Assembly (NCBI GenBank): GCA_001630475.1
Contig: KV419397.1
Coordinates: 999,758-1,063,757, forward strand
DNA length: 64,000 bases
Reading direction: 5' to 3'
DNA from: Sistotremastrum niveocremeum HHB9708
Lineage: Eukaryota; Basidiomycota; Agaricomycetes; Sistotremastrales; Sistotremastraceae
Below are positions 11,319 through 24,006 of this stretch, piece by piece (within the stretch, counting starts at the first letter, position 1; every line of letters starts with the position of its first letter). The position numbers and the translations under genes are program-made. The notes below the pieces were generated by a model. That model did no database searches and had not been told where the DNA came from. It saw only the letters and a list, made by a program, of their open reading frames with translations.

Positions 11319-12629
11319 TCAGATAACCGCGAGTGTCATTGAGCGTCCATTCGAGCGTTCAATTGTGGTCTCGAAGTGATTACCCGCGGAGGAAGACAGA
11401 TAATGCGTCTTCATGATTGATATCTGTCTTCTCGTACCACGAAACCCCTCCTTGCGGCTTAGTTCGTATCTGACATGTTTTGCTAGACCAATCGACGGAA
11501 AGAGTGAGCGAAGAGATTTGAAAGCGCGCTCCACAGAGGCATCTTCGAGTGCCGGGATAAGCTGCTGGGCCGAATAATTCCCCGATTTGCAAATTTCATA
11601 GAGGGTCACTTCTTCGAGTCTGACTAAGTGGGTAGACGGCTCGGGAATCTCGATTTGGGATTCAATGAATTCCTATCGATATTGATTCAGCTTCGACTGA
11701 GGAAATGGAGATCCACGAGAACATACGAGAGATGCTGGAAATAAAAGGAGTCCTTCTATAGTTTTGAGAGCGGGAAAACTCGTTGAAAGAGCTCTCAAGG
11801 AGAGTCTTCCGAAATAAATTTGTCGCGGAGGCAGAAGAGTAATGTGGATGACATTCGAGAATGGGTTCGCCAGTAGAGAAAGGCCTTGAAGGAAGTCCGA
11901 TTCCTCCCCTCTCTCCACTAATGAAAGGCTGCGCAAATATTGAGAAGAGGCCAACATTCTCAGATCTGAAAGATAACCACGAAAAAACTTGAGTTTGGGG
12001 AGAGGGCATGCCTCCCGCAATTCTGGCAAATGAGTAGGGTTGCAAAGCATTGTACTCCAGCCTGAATGTGACTCTACATTCTCCAGGGTTCGTTGCTTGA
12101 CCAGGAACTGTTCCAATGATTTCTGATCCTCCCGCAATTCCTCTCCATACGTGAACAGGATTACTCCGAACGACCTGAGGTTAAGGAAAGATAGAGTGGG
12201 TAAAAATGGGACCAGCGCCTGCCATTGATGTCGCAGGACGATTTGAAGACACCTAAGTGCGGACGAACGAGAGAGAATGTCGCGGACAAGAGGTACAATA
12301 TTGTCAGGGAGGGAGACCAGTGCGTGGGAGAAAATTGTGAACCGCCTTAAGCGGTTGGTGTGCCCCATTTTAGTACATTGGACGAGCATCTGAATCTGAG
12401 TGGCCCATTCTTCGTCGCTGAGCCCATCTTCAATATGTATGTCGGACCATAGCTCTGAGGTGGCATCGATGGTCCAGATCTTCGACGTCAGAGAGAGGGC
12501 TAACAGGGTACGGTTTTCCTCCAACCATTTTTCGCGTCTAAGACGATTGGGATCCAAACTTGCAAGCGATTCATCTGGATCACGGATTGCCTCGACCACC
12601 ATTCGGCGTATCTCAGATGGGAGAGTCAT
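11319..12629 (-). CDS. F-box-like/LRR protein, minus-strand pair, copy 2
   Basis: Sister of the gene at 10759-9397. Exons 12629-11727 and 11672-11319 (418 residues), intron gtatgt...tag at the same place as in copy 1, after a hydrophobic LLLFPASL segment. The start is MTLPSEIRRMVVEAI; the block REKWLEENRTLLALSLTSKI is nearly identical to copy 1. The C-terminal exon begins EFIESQIEIPEPS and contains ASVERAFKSLRSLFPSIGLA. It lacks the 21-residue duplication. Promoter and 3' flank are also duplicated, so the whole ~1.9 kb gene unit was copied. Confidence 0.7.
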
Positions 12630-14955
12630 TGATGTTGTTTTGAGATATTGATTCTAAAGGTGACTTGAGGGATATGAACGGTTGGACAGAAGAAGCTTCG
12701 ATAGATTCAAGAGACAAAGGATATGATCTGGAGCGCGAGCGTAAACTGTGACCCGACGTTCTAAAAGGGACGATTGGTTGAGAAAATAGCCGGAAAGTAG
12801 TGGGTGTGGCCACACATAGCGTGATTATCTACCTGGTCAGAGCTCAGTTACATTCAACCACTTAGGAGGCGCGTTCTCAATGTGCTCACAAATACGATGG
12901 TCGACCGTGGCGGACGTTCAACGTTCGACGTTCGACGACGACGGGAACAAAGAGAGATTGTATGGAATTACGTAAGCGGTTCTCGTCGCGCGAAATGCCC
13001 CGGCGTCTATTTCCTTCCCCTGTCTCACTTTTCGATCGACTGTCTCGACTCTCGTACAGGCGACACAACTCTTGCTCGGAGGACTCGATTATTCGGCAGA
13101 AATACGGCAGATGAAATAGGAGCCATCGGTCTTTAATTTTGGCGACTTACATGTACTGGGCCGAGTCTGGGCGACATAATTTCCTCCACGAACATCAACC
13201 GGAAAAAGGCATTTGCTATCCATGCCGCCCGATTTCTTGAGGCTGCTCGGAATCATGATTGATGAGATCAAACAGAAAGTATTGATGGCGGCTAAGTTTG
13301 TCCATTGATCAGAGCGGATATGAAGCAAGCCTGCTCGCGAGCCGCGGATTACTGGTCCTAGGATCCTGACCGCGTTGTCGTCTCTCAAAAGACGAGCCTG
13401 CGGCAGAGATAACGAAGATAACTGGCTGAAATTGCTCATATGAGTCTGACCCGACTACTGCGCCTTCTACCTGGGAGAAATTTTGAACGACTGGGTCTTT
13501 TCGACCTTTGACCTACTATATTACGAATACGAAGCACTTCTGGAAGACGCAAATGTCACGTCTCTATAATATGCATCATCATGCTGCTATCCGTGCGGTG
13601 TTCTCTCTCAATCCAGTCTTTCAGAAATCCTCGGCTTGCCACGAGCACGCTGTGAAGCCTGTGATTCCGATATGGCACTTCTGATCATGCTTTCGAAGCT
13701 CGTTTTTTCTCATCGATGGAACGAATGCTTATCTTCAATCTCACTACGTCCGCATTCCCTGTGCGTCTCTGTAACTTCTATGATTGGCTTAGATGACTGA
13801 CCAGTCTGTGCGCTCCGACGCTGATGATCTATCGCTATCAGGACTCAGTGGCTTATCATATTATCACCCTTTGCAGCGCTTCGCACTTCTGCTTCTATGG
13901 CGTCTTTCTGAGGAAGGACAACATCCTTTACATTGATCCTGACGTTCCCGAGGACTCCCGCGACTCTCAGCGCCTAGCTATCGAACTCACTGGCGTAGTG
14001 CGATCTTGGGTTCATTGCAGCTGTACCTGTGGTCTTGAGTTTGTCCGCCACTTGCCACAGGTTTGTAATCGAAATACACCCGAATTGTCAACTTGCACCA
14101 ACAGGTGCCCCTCGCGATTTGAGTACGGATTTTACGGAAGTGAACATCTCACGCTCGCACAAAAGGTGTAGTAGGGTACCTTCGGTCTCGATTAGGGTTC
14201 TTTGTTCCTCGTGTATCTTGACTTCTTGATTAGCTTTCGTGAGATGGGTGCACATGTTGGATGATGAGAAAGGGCGAAATTATTTTTACAAGCAAGCGAT
14301 CGGAAATATTCGGAAATCGTGTCCGTTCCTTTCCGAACCGAACCTCAGTCAACGAGCCTTGCAACGAGCACTCTCAGTGACTCTGGCTGTTGGATCGATC
14401 CATCGACTGTTTATCCTGACGCTTATCATAACGAACTCCTTTGGATAGCTGCTGATAATTGAGGAAACCACGTCAGCTTTACTAAGGAAGACCGTCGATT
14501 CGCAGGCGTTAACCTGTCAATAACCGCTCGTGAACTTGGGCATCGTGGCACCGAACTATCTGATCCGACTTTGTCTATTTCGCATGGACTGCATCAATGG
14601 CTGTTGTCTCCTCCAAAGAGTTCGATTGCGGCTCATCTCTAGGCTGTTCATGACTGTTCTGATCTGAAAGATGTCTATCCTAGCGCCTATGTTCTTATCA
14701 GGATACATATTTTCCAGGATCAGCAAAAGGGTACCTCAAGCTGTGGTTCCTGAGTATTCCTCGGCGTCAGAATCCATCAAGTGCAGGAATGTTAGCGGGA
14801 ACGGCACACAGGATACACCATGACTACCGACGGATTTTAACAATTTTTTCACTTTACTTTGCCGATAAAAGCCAGGGCGGTTGTGGAGGGCTCGGCATCC
14901 TCTCTCGAAAGTGTTCTCACTCCTCCAGTTCTTTCTATTCACAGTCTTCATCCAA
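12630..14955. other. Gene-poor stretch of about 2.3 kb
   Basis: After the duplicated upstream region (to about 13070) no convincing gene is seen. Short plus-strand ORFs at 13824-14448 do not join into a recognisable protein and carry stops in every frame. It may be decayed DNA. The last few hundred bases contain the promoter of the terpene synthase at 14956. Confidence 0.4.
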
Positions 14956-16154
14956 ATGGCCCCAATCGCTTCTCAATTTCGTCTTCCCAACTTTATGACG
15001 ACCTGGCCTTGGAAGGAGAAACGGATGAACCCCTACTACGAAGAAGTCAAAGCAGAATCCGAGGCTTGGTTCTCCTCATTCGAGCCTTTCAGTCCGAAAG
15101 CGTTGAAAGCATTCTTCGGCACCGGTCCTTGTCTGCTATCTGCCTATTGCTATCCAGATTTCACAAGAGGTATGTATTTGACTTGCCATCATTGTTCTAC
15201 GTAATCAACCATCGACATAGAACAATTCCGAGCCGCATGCGATTTCATGTCCGTGCTTTTCATGCTGGACGAATATACGGACGTAGAAGACGAAGCCGGA
15301 GCGATTAAACTCCATAATATCGCGATGGATGCTGTCAGAAATCCCTATCGATCTCGACCCGCGGGTGAGAGTATCGTAGGCGAAGTCTGTAGACAGTGCG
15401 TTTCAGGCAATACGTCTCATCATCCAGCCAAGCACTCATGCAATCCTACTAGATACTCTCTCAAAGCACTCGAACTGAACACACCCGTCACACACCGCCG
15501 CTTCATCCAGGTCTTCGACGAATACACTCACGCTGTCGCTATTGAGGCCCGAGATCGCCAAACCGATGAGCGTCGCGCTCTCGAGAACTACATGGATTTA
15601 CGACGAAGAACAAGCGCCCTCAGAACAGTATACGCTCTCATCCAATATGGCTTGGATATCCCGGATCACGTTTATAATCATGAAACCGTCCAAAGACTAC
15701 AAGATGGAGCCGTCGATATGGTCATCATCTGCAATGCAAGTGCTCTCTCATTGTTATCGATTTCTTCGAGATTGAAGACGTCTATTAGGATGTCTGGTCG
15801 TACAACGTCGAACAACATCACGGGAACGCGGGACATAATCTCATCACCGTCATCATGGATGAGCTCGATTTATCATTTCAGGAGACCCTCGCTTGGCTCG
15901 AAGAATACGAGCAACAGACAGCTGCTCAATTTGCCAGTAATATCAACAACGTTCCATCATGGGGCCCGGGGGTCGATGCTCAGGTGGCGGAGCTCATACA
16001 CGGATTAGGAACTTGGGTTCGAGCTAATGAGTATTGGAGTTTCCAGTGCACGAGATATTTCGGGAGTGAAGGTCCGAAAATCTTTGATAGTCGGATTGTC
16101 ACCCTTCTACCCAAAAGAGAAGAGGCAGGAGTGGTGTCCTTAGCTCATACTTGA
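14956..16154 (+). CDS. Sesquiterpene synthase, paralogue 1
   Basis: Class I terpene cyclase that ionises farnesyl diphosphate with three Mg2+ ions. Four exons: 14956-15169, 15221-15395, 15453-15735, 15789-16154 (345 residues). The N-terminus has FRLPNFMTTWPWKEKRMNPY, typical of the basidiomycete clade that includes Delta6-protoilludene synthases. The Asp-rich metal motif is DEYTD within LFMLDEYTDVEDEAG. The second metal motif (NDxxSxxxE) is N-DVWSYNVE, assembled across intron 3, which must use a GC donor (AAT|gcaagt) and the acceptor at 15788. The RY pair near the C-terminus is TRYFGS. Length is normal for the family and the frame is intact. The product cannot be read from sequence; the close paralogue at 36354-35144 has the same exon lengths. 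Confidence 0.92.
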
Positions 16155-19100
16155 CTTTGATCCAGACTGAGATGACTTATATACTAGTATTGTAACCGCC
16201 CATATTGCCATGCTAATAGAATGCACGAGGTCAACAAGCCTCAAAGCAAATAAGCGCCCGCAACTGATCGCCGCCGAGAAAAATCAGTCTGAACCGGACG
16301 CGCTTGAGGCAGTCATCATTATCGCAGGTGAGCTGTCCCAGGTACATGGAGATCACTGGCTTTCAATAGTCGTGATAATATTCTCTACGCATCGTTGACC
16401 CATCTAGGTACAAGGCTACGACGGGATAAATTTTGGGATTGCTTCAATGCTAGGACTATAACCATACCGCGCGGTTTTATTAGTGATAGATCAGACACCA
16501 TGTTTACATGTTGCGGACCAGATATCGGAGACATCGGGATATCTGCTATTGAATGTCTTGGACGTGACAAAGCAGTGATCCAGGGGTTACTGTATACGAG
16601 GACCCGAACTGGGACGCGTGAAGAAGCCGCTGTATGTCCGGGGGATGAGCCGCATCCCAGGCAGCAACAATGAGACGAGGCTTCTAGAGACGGCATAGCG
16701 CGAAAGAAGTCGCCCGAGAAGGCCGACTCAAGAGGGGGAGCCGCGCAGGCGGATGATACTGGATCCAAAACGACGCATAGTCCTTCAGACAACAGAGATC
16801 CATCGCCTGAAGAGATGGTAGAGCCACGACCATGAAGTATAAGTCAGCCAGCCATAGAGCAACTTGGCGGGATTCCAAGCTGAGTGAGTTAAGGCAGCGT
16901 AAACAGCTTGAATTTGTCGATTTGCAGTGTTGGTGGATGTATCAGAGCTTGAGACCGACGAGGGGGTCATAGACATCCCTGTATATTGCTGAGACCGGAC
17001 ATGTGTAGAAGCATCCAACGAACGCAGGCTGTGGGACAGGGTTGAGTCAGTCCGGGTATAGGATTTCGACAAGAGATATAGATGCTCGCACCAGCGTAAT
17101 CATCGCATGGTATGACTGATTTGACCCCTGATTTGCATCCTGCGATATTCGAATGCGCAGCGCGGATGATTGATAGGTTCCTCGGGGCAACCTGGCCTTC
17201 ATCTGTTGCATAGCAGATATCTTGGACTAAGAGATAGCTGAGGGTTGACACTGTGAGGCAAAACTGGAATTATGGATATTTAGAATTGCGAAGGGAATGA
17301 TGAATCGAAGACATACGTAGACTGCAGCGTCTCCGCCAACAGCCTGATGTGCTTTGCCCTCAACCCTGCCAAATTCCCTCCGAGAAATATATCTTCCCTT
17401 TTCATCGAGCAGAAACCCATCATGGGGCCGCCATAATCCATTGGCTGCCGTGAGATTTCATTTGATAAAGAACTTGCTCAACTGGTCAATCTGATCAGTC
17501 GTCGCCTTGCCTCAATGAAAGATATCGCATACCTAGATTTTAACCCCCTCTACTCCCTCATTCGATACTCTAATATCTCAGTGTCCAGTGCGTTATGAGG
17601 ACCTGTACGGACGGGTGTCAGTAGTAGTAGTAGTCGAGAGATGCTGGACGATAGCAGGTCGCCGCCGGAGCTTTAAATCATAATTCCAACCATGGACGCT
17701 CATAGATCTCTGCCTGCCTAAACGACAGCTACATCTCAGTAGCAGCTTCTGTCGACAAATCCTTTAGTCTCAGGATCCAGGAGACCTCTCAGAGAATACA
17801 GGTAGACTGCATGTGCCATAAGCTGCTCAAGATGGACCCAATTCGACTGGCTTAGGCCCACGCCGTTGACTTTTGAAGATGCACGAGTTTATGTAGATAC
17901 AAACCGAATTTGGATTTGATGGTTGGACTGGTGAGTTTTAAGATGTATCTTGAGAGATCTCAATGAATCTGGGAACTAGGTCGCACGCCGCACGACGGGC
18001 GGGGCTGTCACCGTACGGGCACTCGATTGAAGGCAATCTGGGTGCCTGACCCTCCAGCGACAGCATCGGCACAAGTGAGTCTCCTTCATTTCATTGAAAA
18101 ACTGGTCTTCATATTGGCATTGAAGCTTTCCGGGGGTGAACAACACGGCCATTGATCTGGATACTCGGAGAAACGCATGCAATACTGAAGATAGTGCCTC
18201 CGTTGTGCATTCAACGCGAGTAGGACGCGATATATCTCCTGAAACCTATACGCTCGATGGTAAGCGAAAAACCTCAGGTCTAGTCTTCCACGCCCACCTG
18301 CAGTAATAGAGCCAGAAGCTTTCGCCTTTGATCAAACTCCTCATCAATGGCCTGATCCATCTCGAATCTCTCCAGACACGCCTATGAAGCATCTAAGTCA
18401 CCCATCTACGTCACCCATACAACTTATAGCGACAGAATTAGCCCATTCACGAACCCATGGAATATTTTACGACCCACAGACATGGCTTCCCAATAGCTGC
18501 CGACCGTGCGTCATGTAGCGACACCACGTCATTTTCAGAGACGCTCGAGACCCGTTGAACGCTGTCCGCTATTCTGGTGACAAGACAAGACGATTCTGAC
18601 GTGCAGGGTTCGATGTGCTTGCGGGCTTCGACACGGTTGTAGGGATCAGTGAGTTCCTACCACTGAGCATGTCTGTCGAGCTTGACATAATGGTCTCTAG
18701 GCTTCGGGGCTAATGAGGCGCGCCTCGGGCTGCCTTATTCCTTATTCTTCGCGCGACTCCTCGAGGCTTGAGTGGTGGTCCACCTCTCGCGGACACGCGG
18801 CCTCGATCGAGTTCCATGAACAGCCTGCAGTCATATCCTCCTTAGAAGGGATGAAGACCGATCAGCTCGTGTTTTCGACATTCGTACAGGTTTTCGTACC
18901 TTTGCTTCGCGTCATGCCACCGTTGGTCGACATCAGCCTTGGGGAATGCCACATCTTTCTCTCGGGATGGTACACCCCTTGAGCTTGCGGACGTGCACCC
19001 TACTATGTTGAAGATTAGTTGAAGATTAAGACACGCTTCGTGTTGCGAGGACGGGCGAAGGTGTAGCGACCCTGAGTCGTCGAGTGGTGGAGGAGCCCAC

Positions 19101-19527
19101 TGCAGTCGCTTGTTCGAGAAATGAACAAATAAGCGATCACGCTCTCATTTCGTCTCACGGTATTCCGCGGTCTTGGTCGCGATGCCGTTGCTACGAACAC
19201 ATCCCCTCTCGCTGCATTCAGCCAAGATGCTTTGTTCGAAGACGCATGTCGACGCGTCGGATGTCCTCAGCGCGTTGCCGCGCTGTAGCGGCTTCCATGC
19301 TATTCGGCTAATTCTAGTGATCGAGACTTGTAATCCACCCTGATGTCGAAAACCGAGAAGCGTTCTTGCAGGGTTACCGCGGTGCGCTAATCTCTCTCCC
19401 AATCAAGAACAAGGCCTCAAACTCAAGATATATAGAGTGGACCGCGCTACGAACATCCTAGCAATAGCCCCTTCGACACCTCCCTTCCTTACTTTTCCCT
19501 CGATTTTCTCGGCCCACCCTCCCAACC
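16155..19527. pseudogene. Unit 1 of a duplicated region, with remnants of unrecognised genes
   Basis: No intact gene was found. From about 16680 the sequence aligns loosely with 20950 onwards, keeping short blocks: GCTGCCTTATTCYYTATTC near 18727 and 23209, and a minus-strand block DLVPRFIEI (17990) against DLLPRFVKL (22450). On the minus strand a fragment read as DPARQRCLVAKMAEG in unit 2 (23080) appears here frameshifted (18600-18550). I read this as one or two minus-strand genes decaying in both units. No domain could be named. Confidence 0.35.
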
Positions 19528-20269
19528 ATGAGTCGATTCATTCCAAGAATCACCATTGAGCCCATGATGCGGTTAGTCCTCAGTATCCACCCCTCATATC
19601 AGTATTGATCGTGCGACTAGTCCCTCCGTCAATGATCCAGACGTTGAAGTTCCCATCTCGGATATCCAATTGCTCGATACCACGAATCACCAGAACATCG
19701 AACTCCTCTATCATTGGGGACGCATGGTCGGCCTCAACAACTCTCTCACAACGATGCAGAGCCGCCTTGAGCGTGCTCAAGGTGCATTGCGAAAGATTGC
19801 AGACGCCATGCTTCGGGACGGCTGGGGGCTATATCCCACATCAGAAGAAGGAATCAGTCATCGGTTGACGTTCGGTTATACGGATCCAACACCTCTAGGG
19901 TATCAGAGACCCTTTACCACCGTCCTCATTCCAACCCAAGTTCAGTCTCTCCTCGGCGCGTTCAACGATCCGAAGGAAAGCTGGACTACGATCTTGGCTC
20001 AGGAGATGTATAGGGCGGCTTACCATACTGTAGGCTTGTTGTCGGAGATTGTGTTCATCCTGATGGTCTGTTGCCCGGGCTTAATTGCCTTCCGGTATCG
20101 TCTCGAAGACCACCCGCTGACCATGAACAAGTCAATGGTTATCTTCGTCCCACCAAACTCATGGCTTCAGCGCCGTGCTGACGTGCTGAGCCATATTGTA
20201 GGAGAATACTCGGCGGCCAGGTTTCTAAGTCTTTCTCAGAGTCAGACGTATATGATTGACCAAGCGTAA
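19528..20269 (+). CDS. Uncharacterised protein, duplicated family, copy 1
   Basis: Function not recognised. Exons 19528-19571 and 19603-20269 (236 residues) with a 31 bp intron (gttagt...cag), one of the shortest in the window. The protein starts MSRFIPRITIEPMMR, has a helical region RLERAQGALRKIADAMLRDGW, then LTFGYTDPTPLGYQRPFTTV, an aromatic-rich MYRAAYHT segment, a hydrophobic EIVFILMVCCPGLIAFRY, and ends SQTYMIDQA. No signal peptide. Copy 2 (24007-24749) keeps length, intron position and most motifs, and substitutions are mostly conservative, which argues that both are under selection. Its position between two terpene synthases suggests, but does not show, a link to that pathway. Confidence 0.7.
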
Positions 20270-23200
20270 TGTTCGTCGTAGTATCTTGTTATCTGTTGCA
20301 TTATTCTGTTGTCAGTTTTCTTTGTATACTTGTCTCGAAACCTTGGCTAGAATTGTACGGACCAATCTTGCTTCATGACCATCAAGTGTCTTGACCGCTG
20401 AAGAGTGCCCTATGGTAGCTATATCTTTTATTAAGTGGGATGGATAGGCACTAATCGCGAATTGAAACAACTGAAAGAAACGGACCATGAATATTTATGC
20501 CTCTGCTGGGTGATCGCGACTGCGGAAAGGCAATCTAACTTGCAATTCTATTATGATAGGTTTGCGAGTATAGATGCGTCGTATTTTGAAGAGGATCAAG
20601 ACGGTGGATGTGTCAGACGGTGATGTGGATATTCAAGTCATGGACAGAAACAAGCCAAAGCATGTATCAATCAACCGAAAATTCGGCGTTATGCAAGGCG
20701 TTATGAGATAATGAGCCAAGCAATTGGATGGAATCTGTGGTTGGTATAAATGTGGTTGGTATGACCATCTACATGCCCATCTTACTGTAATTGTGAGCTA
20801 ACAATAGTTGTGCCCCGAATCCAAATGTTCTTTTCTGTTATATCATGATATCAAAGAGATTACATCATACACCAAATCGAACACATTATCATGACTATGA
20901 GGTCAAAACAATGTGTCGTAGTCCTTGATTGCTACTTCCTTAAATCCTCACAGTCGAAGAAGACTGAAATAACCCGTCTCGGAGACGAGATGGTGCTGGC
21001 CTTGCTCTAAGAGAACAGGCCGAGAAGGCCGACCAGCGACAATGGGTAGCCTTGCGCATCAGCGAACAGTCCTAGGTAATTAGAAGGATAGAACCCAAGA
21101 CACAGAAGGACAGCGTTGCCTGCAAAGGATTGAAGCCGGTGATAATGAACGACAATAGGTCATTGGGATGTTATAGACCAGCTTTGAGAGCCTTCGAGAG
21201 CTTCCGACGAGAGAGCAAAGCAGGGCGCGGCGGAGATATTCAAAAACAGCACCAGTGGGCAGATCACCTTTCTGAGCTGTCGGGAGAGGCGTAGCCGTTT
21301 CATGACGTGCTTAAGGAAGGTCGAAGGGAATCGCACGGCAAGCTTGTTGAGTCATTGGGTCTCCATCGAGGTTGAAGGTCCACTAAAGGAGGAACTCAAT
21401 AGTGCACTGCCAGGAGTAGCTATGATTGAAAGAATTCAAAGTCCCAGATTAGAGACATGTAGAAGAAGCCAGGGAATGGAAGGTGTAGAAGTAGGTCCAG
21501 TCAATCGGGACGACAGCCCAGATGAAAGTGATAGATGCTCGTATCGAGTAGACTATCACGCTGCGCATCTTGCTAGAGTCTTGCTCGTATTGAGAAATAA
21601 GCCGAGGTAGCACTGGGGGGCTGTGATAGGGGTTAGCGGATGACGTAGCGCTCATCGGTTGGGGAAATCACATTTCTGAATCACATTCACAGCTCGAGGT
21701 AGGCGCAATATAGCGAGGTCTCTGTCTATGGATCTTTGAGGTTGGACAAAGAATGATAATTCAGACACATACCTCGACTGAAGTGACATGAAATGCTTGG
21801 TATCCTCCTATCAATCTCGTTCCCAAAAATACATCTCCCAGTGTCACCGAGCCAGATTGACCTAGCCAAAAATCAGAGAAATGCAGTGGATATCCTGATC
21901 ATCGATTTTCGTCTGTCTCGTAGCCTGAGAGTACGAGCAATCTGGGTGAACTAGATAAATGGACGGAAATCTTTCCGCAATCAAAGAAATTGCGTACCTG
22001 CAGAAAACATGTGTTACTCTGTGATTTGATACGCTAGTTAAATCGAATGAAGCGTTTCAGTGACCTGTACAGAAGGGGGTAAGGATTGAAGGTGACAAGA
22101 TATGTTGGCCAGGCTGCACGAAAGCAGGCCGTAGCCGGAGCTTCAAATTATATTCTCCTGAACGGCTATGACACGATGCACAAGCAGTACACTTGCTCGG
22201 ACAACCGCTATGGCTCAGTATCAATCTGATCGACCATTTCTGTGGCCCTGGACGCCAGCAAACCTCATCTAGCATCTTGTGAGCCCGCGCTCGTCGCTCG
22301 CAAAGATGGAGCTCGCCTGGTCTGGTCAAGGCTCTCGACGAGCAGAAGACTTGAAATGCACTAGAATGTGCTTTAGCAGACCAAATTACTACGCAATATT
22401 CATTGAGTGAGTGAAAAGGTGTTTCTCGGATGAGCTTGACAAACCTGGGCAACAGGTCGTACGTCGTCTCTGGGTTCCGCGACGATATGAGCGTTAGACT
22501 GATGGTCCTTCAAGCTTTGAGACGATCGGCCATGCATCAGCGGCGACATAGCAGAAGATAATCCTTCTTCGAGAGACATCAATACTCTTCGTTCTCAGCA
22601 CCAACACCTGACAGGCTCTCACCGTTACAACTTTCGGACCGGATCCCCATGGAAAGGTCAAAGGATTGCACTGTAATCGCATGGAGCATTGAGGTTGCAT
22701 ATTTAGCTCAAGCATGATCTGATGCGCACTAAGAGACTATATATTACATGGTGAGCGGGGAATTTTTTCTAACTTCGGACGCTCACTTACATTTCTAAGA
22801 CTAGGCAAAGCTTCGCAACGGATGCAACTGCTCATGCGCCTCTTGATACGCCTCGACTCTCTCGGAACGCGCTTCCTGAATATCCATGTCTTCTAAGCGG
22901 CCTATATTGTCACTCTCAGATCATTCAGAAGCCCAATGGAATAACCTACGACCTACATCCTCTGGTTCCCCACAGTCACCGAACTTGCGTCAGCCAGCAA
23001 AATCAAGGCAATTCCAGGAACGGCAGTGAAGTGTTGATCGCCTTCCGCCATTTTCGCGACAAGACAACGTTGACGCGCAGGGTCGATGAGGTCGTCCTTC
23101 CTTATACGGCTATCACCAGTAGTAGTAAGTTCAAACCGCTCAGAGTGTTCTCCCGAGCTTGACATAGTAGTTTCTAGCCTTTCCGATCGACGAGGCGCAC

Positions 23201-24006
23201 GTCGTGCTGCCTTATTCTCTATTCTTCACGCGAGTCCTCGAGGCTTGAGCGGTGGTCCCCCTCTTGCTGCCCCGGAGCCTCGATCGCGTTGCATGAAAAG
23301 CATGCAGTGGAAGCTATACCAGAAAGGGATGAAGAACCATCAGCTCGCGTTGTCGACATTCGGATGCTTATTTCGGACATGTTTTTCGCGTTCTGCCACC
23401 GTCAGACAACGTCGGCCGATACGGATGCCACATCTTCCTGTCAACATTGCACACTCACGGGGCCTGCTGAAAATCAATCTTGCTATCTTTCTGAAGCAAG
23501 TCAGAGTGTGTGATGAGGACAGTCAAAGCTGCAGCGACCCTGGGTCGCTGAGTGGAGGAATTCGCGGCATTCGCTTATTCTAAATGAATGATCGATCACA
23601 TTTCTTGTTTTGGTCGCACGATTTTCCATTCGTTTTCCTCGTCACTCATCGCCACGATGTTGTCGTCACGAATGCCTTGTTCGCTTCTGTCGCTGAAGTT
23701 ACCCTCAACGCCCTCTATCAAGGTTCCTGTCAACGGGTCGGTTGTCTACAGCGCCTAATTAGCATGATCGAGACACAGCATCCGTAACGTTGTTTAAGCT
23801 CGAGAAGCGATGTCTCAGGGTCGCTACGAAGTGCCATTTTTTCTTCCAGACAAGGAACAAGACCATGGGCTTTAAAAGTCGAAGTTAAACACGCTATGGA
23901 CCGCATCATCCATCCCTCTCATTCCAAATTTCCAAGGAGCCTCTTCTACGTTCCACAACCTTCCTGTCGCCACCATTTCCTCATATCTTTTGATACATTT
24001 TCCACA
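20270..24006. pseudogene. Unit 2 of the duplicated region, remnants of unrecognised minus-strand gene(s)
   Basis: Best-preserved pieces are on the minus strand: 23165-22953 (RIRKDDLIDPARQRCLVA, then PGIALILLADASSV) and a C-terminal-looking block GRLEDMDIQEARSERVEAYQ ending near 22805. Blocks near 22450 (DLLPRFVKLIRETPF) and 21830 (GSVTLGDVFLGTRLIGGY) also look coding. I could not connect them with canonical splice sites into one protein. They are more open here than in unit 1. Either an intron-rich gene of an unfamiliar family or a pseudogene. Confidence 0.35.

Larger units (their letters stand above)
9240..13070. repeat. Tandem ~1.9 kb segmental duplication holding two F-box-like genes
   Basis: Unit 1 about 9240-11150 and unit 2 about 11182-13070 align along their full length. 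The 3' flanks share ATTATGATCAAAATATGC (9246 and 11186) and CAGGTCGACGA/AAGGTCGACGA-type sequence. The 5' flanks share the GTTCAACGTTCGACG region (11060 and 12918). Boundaries are approximate. Confidence 0.8.

Noticed and set aside
13824-14448. Plus-strand ORFs that looked like a possible gene before terpene synthase 1
   Set aside because: Stops in all frames, no splice-compatible chain, no family signature.
21449-22582. Possible multi-pass (seven-helix, DUF6534-like) membrane protein on the minus strand
   Set aside because: Hydrophobic pieces are short and the typical C-terminal signature of that family could not be found in any frame.
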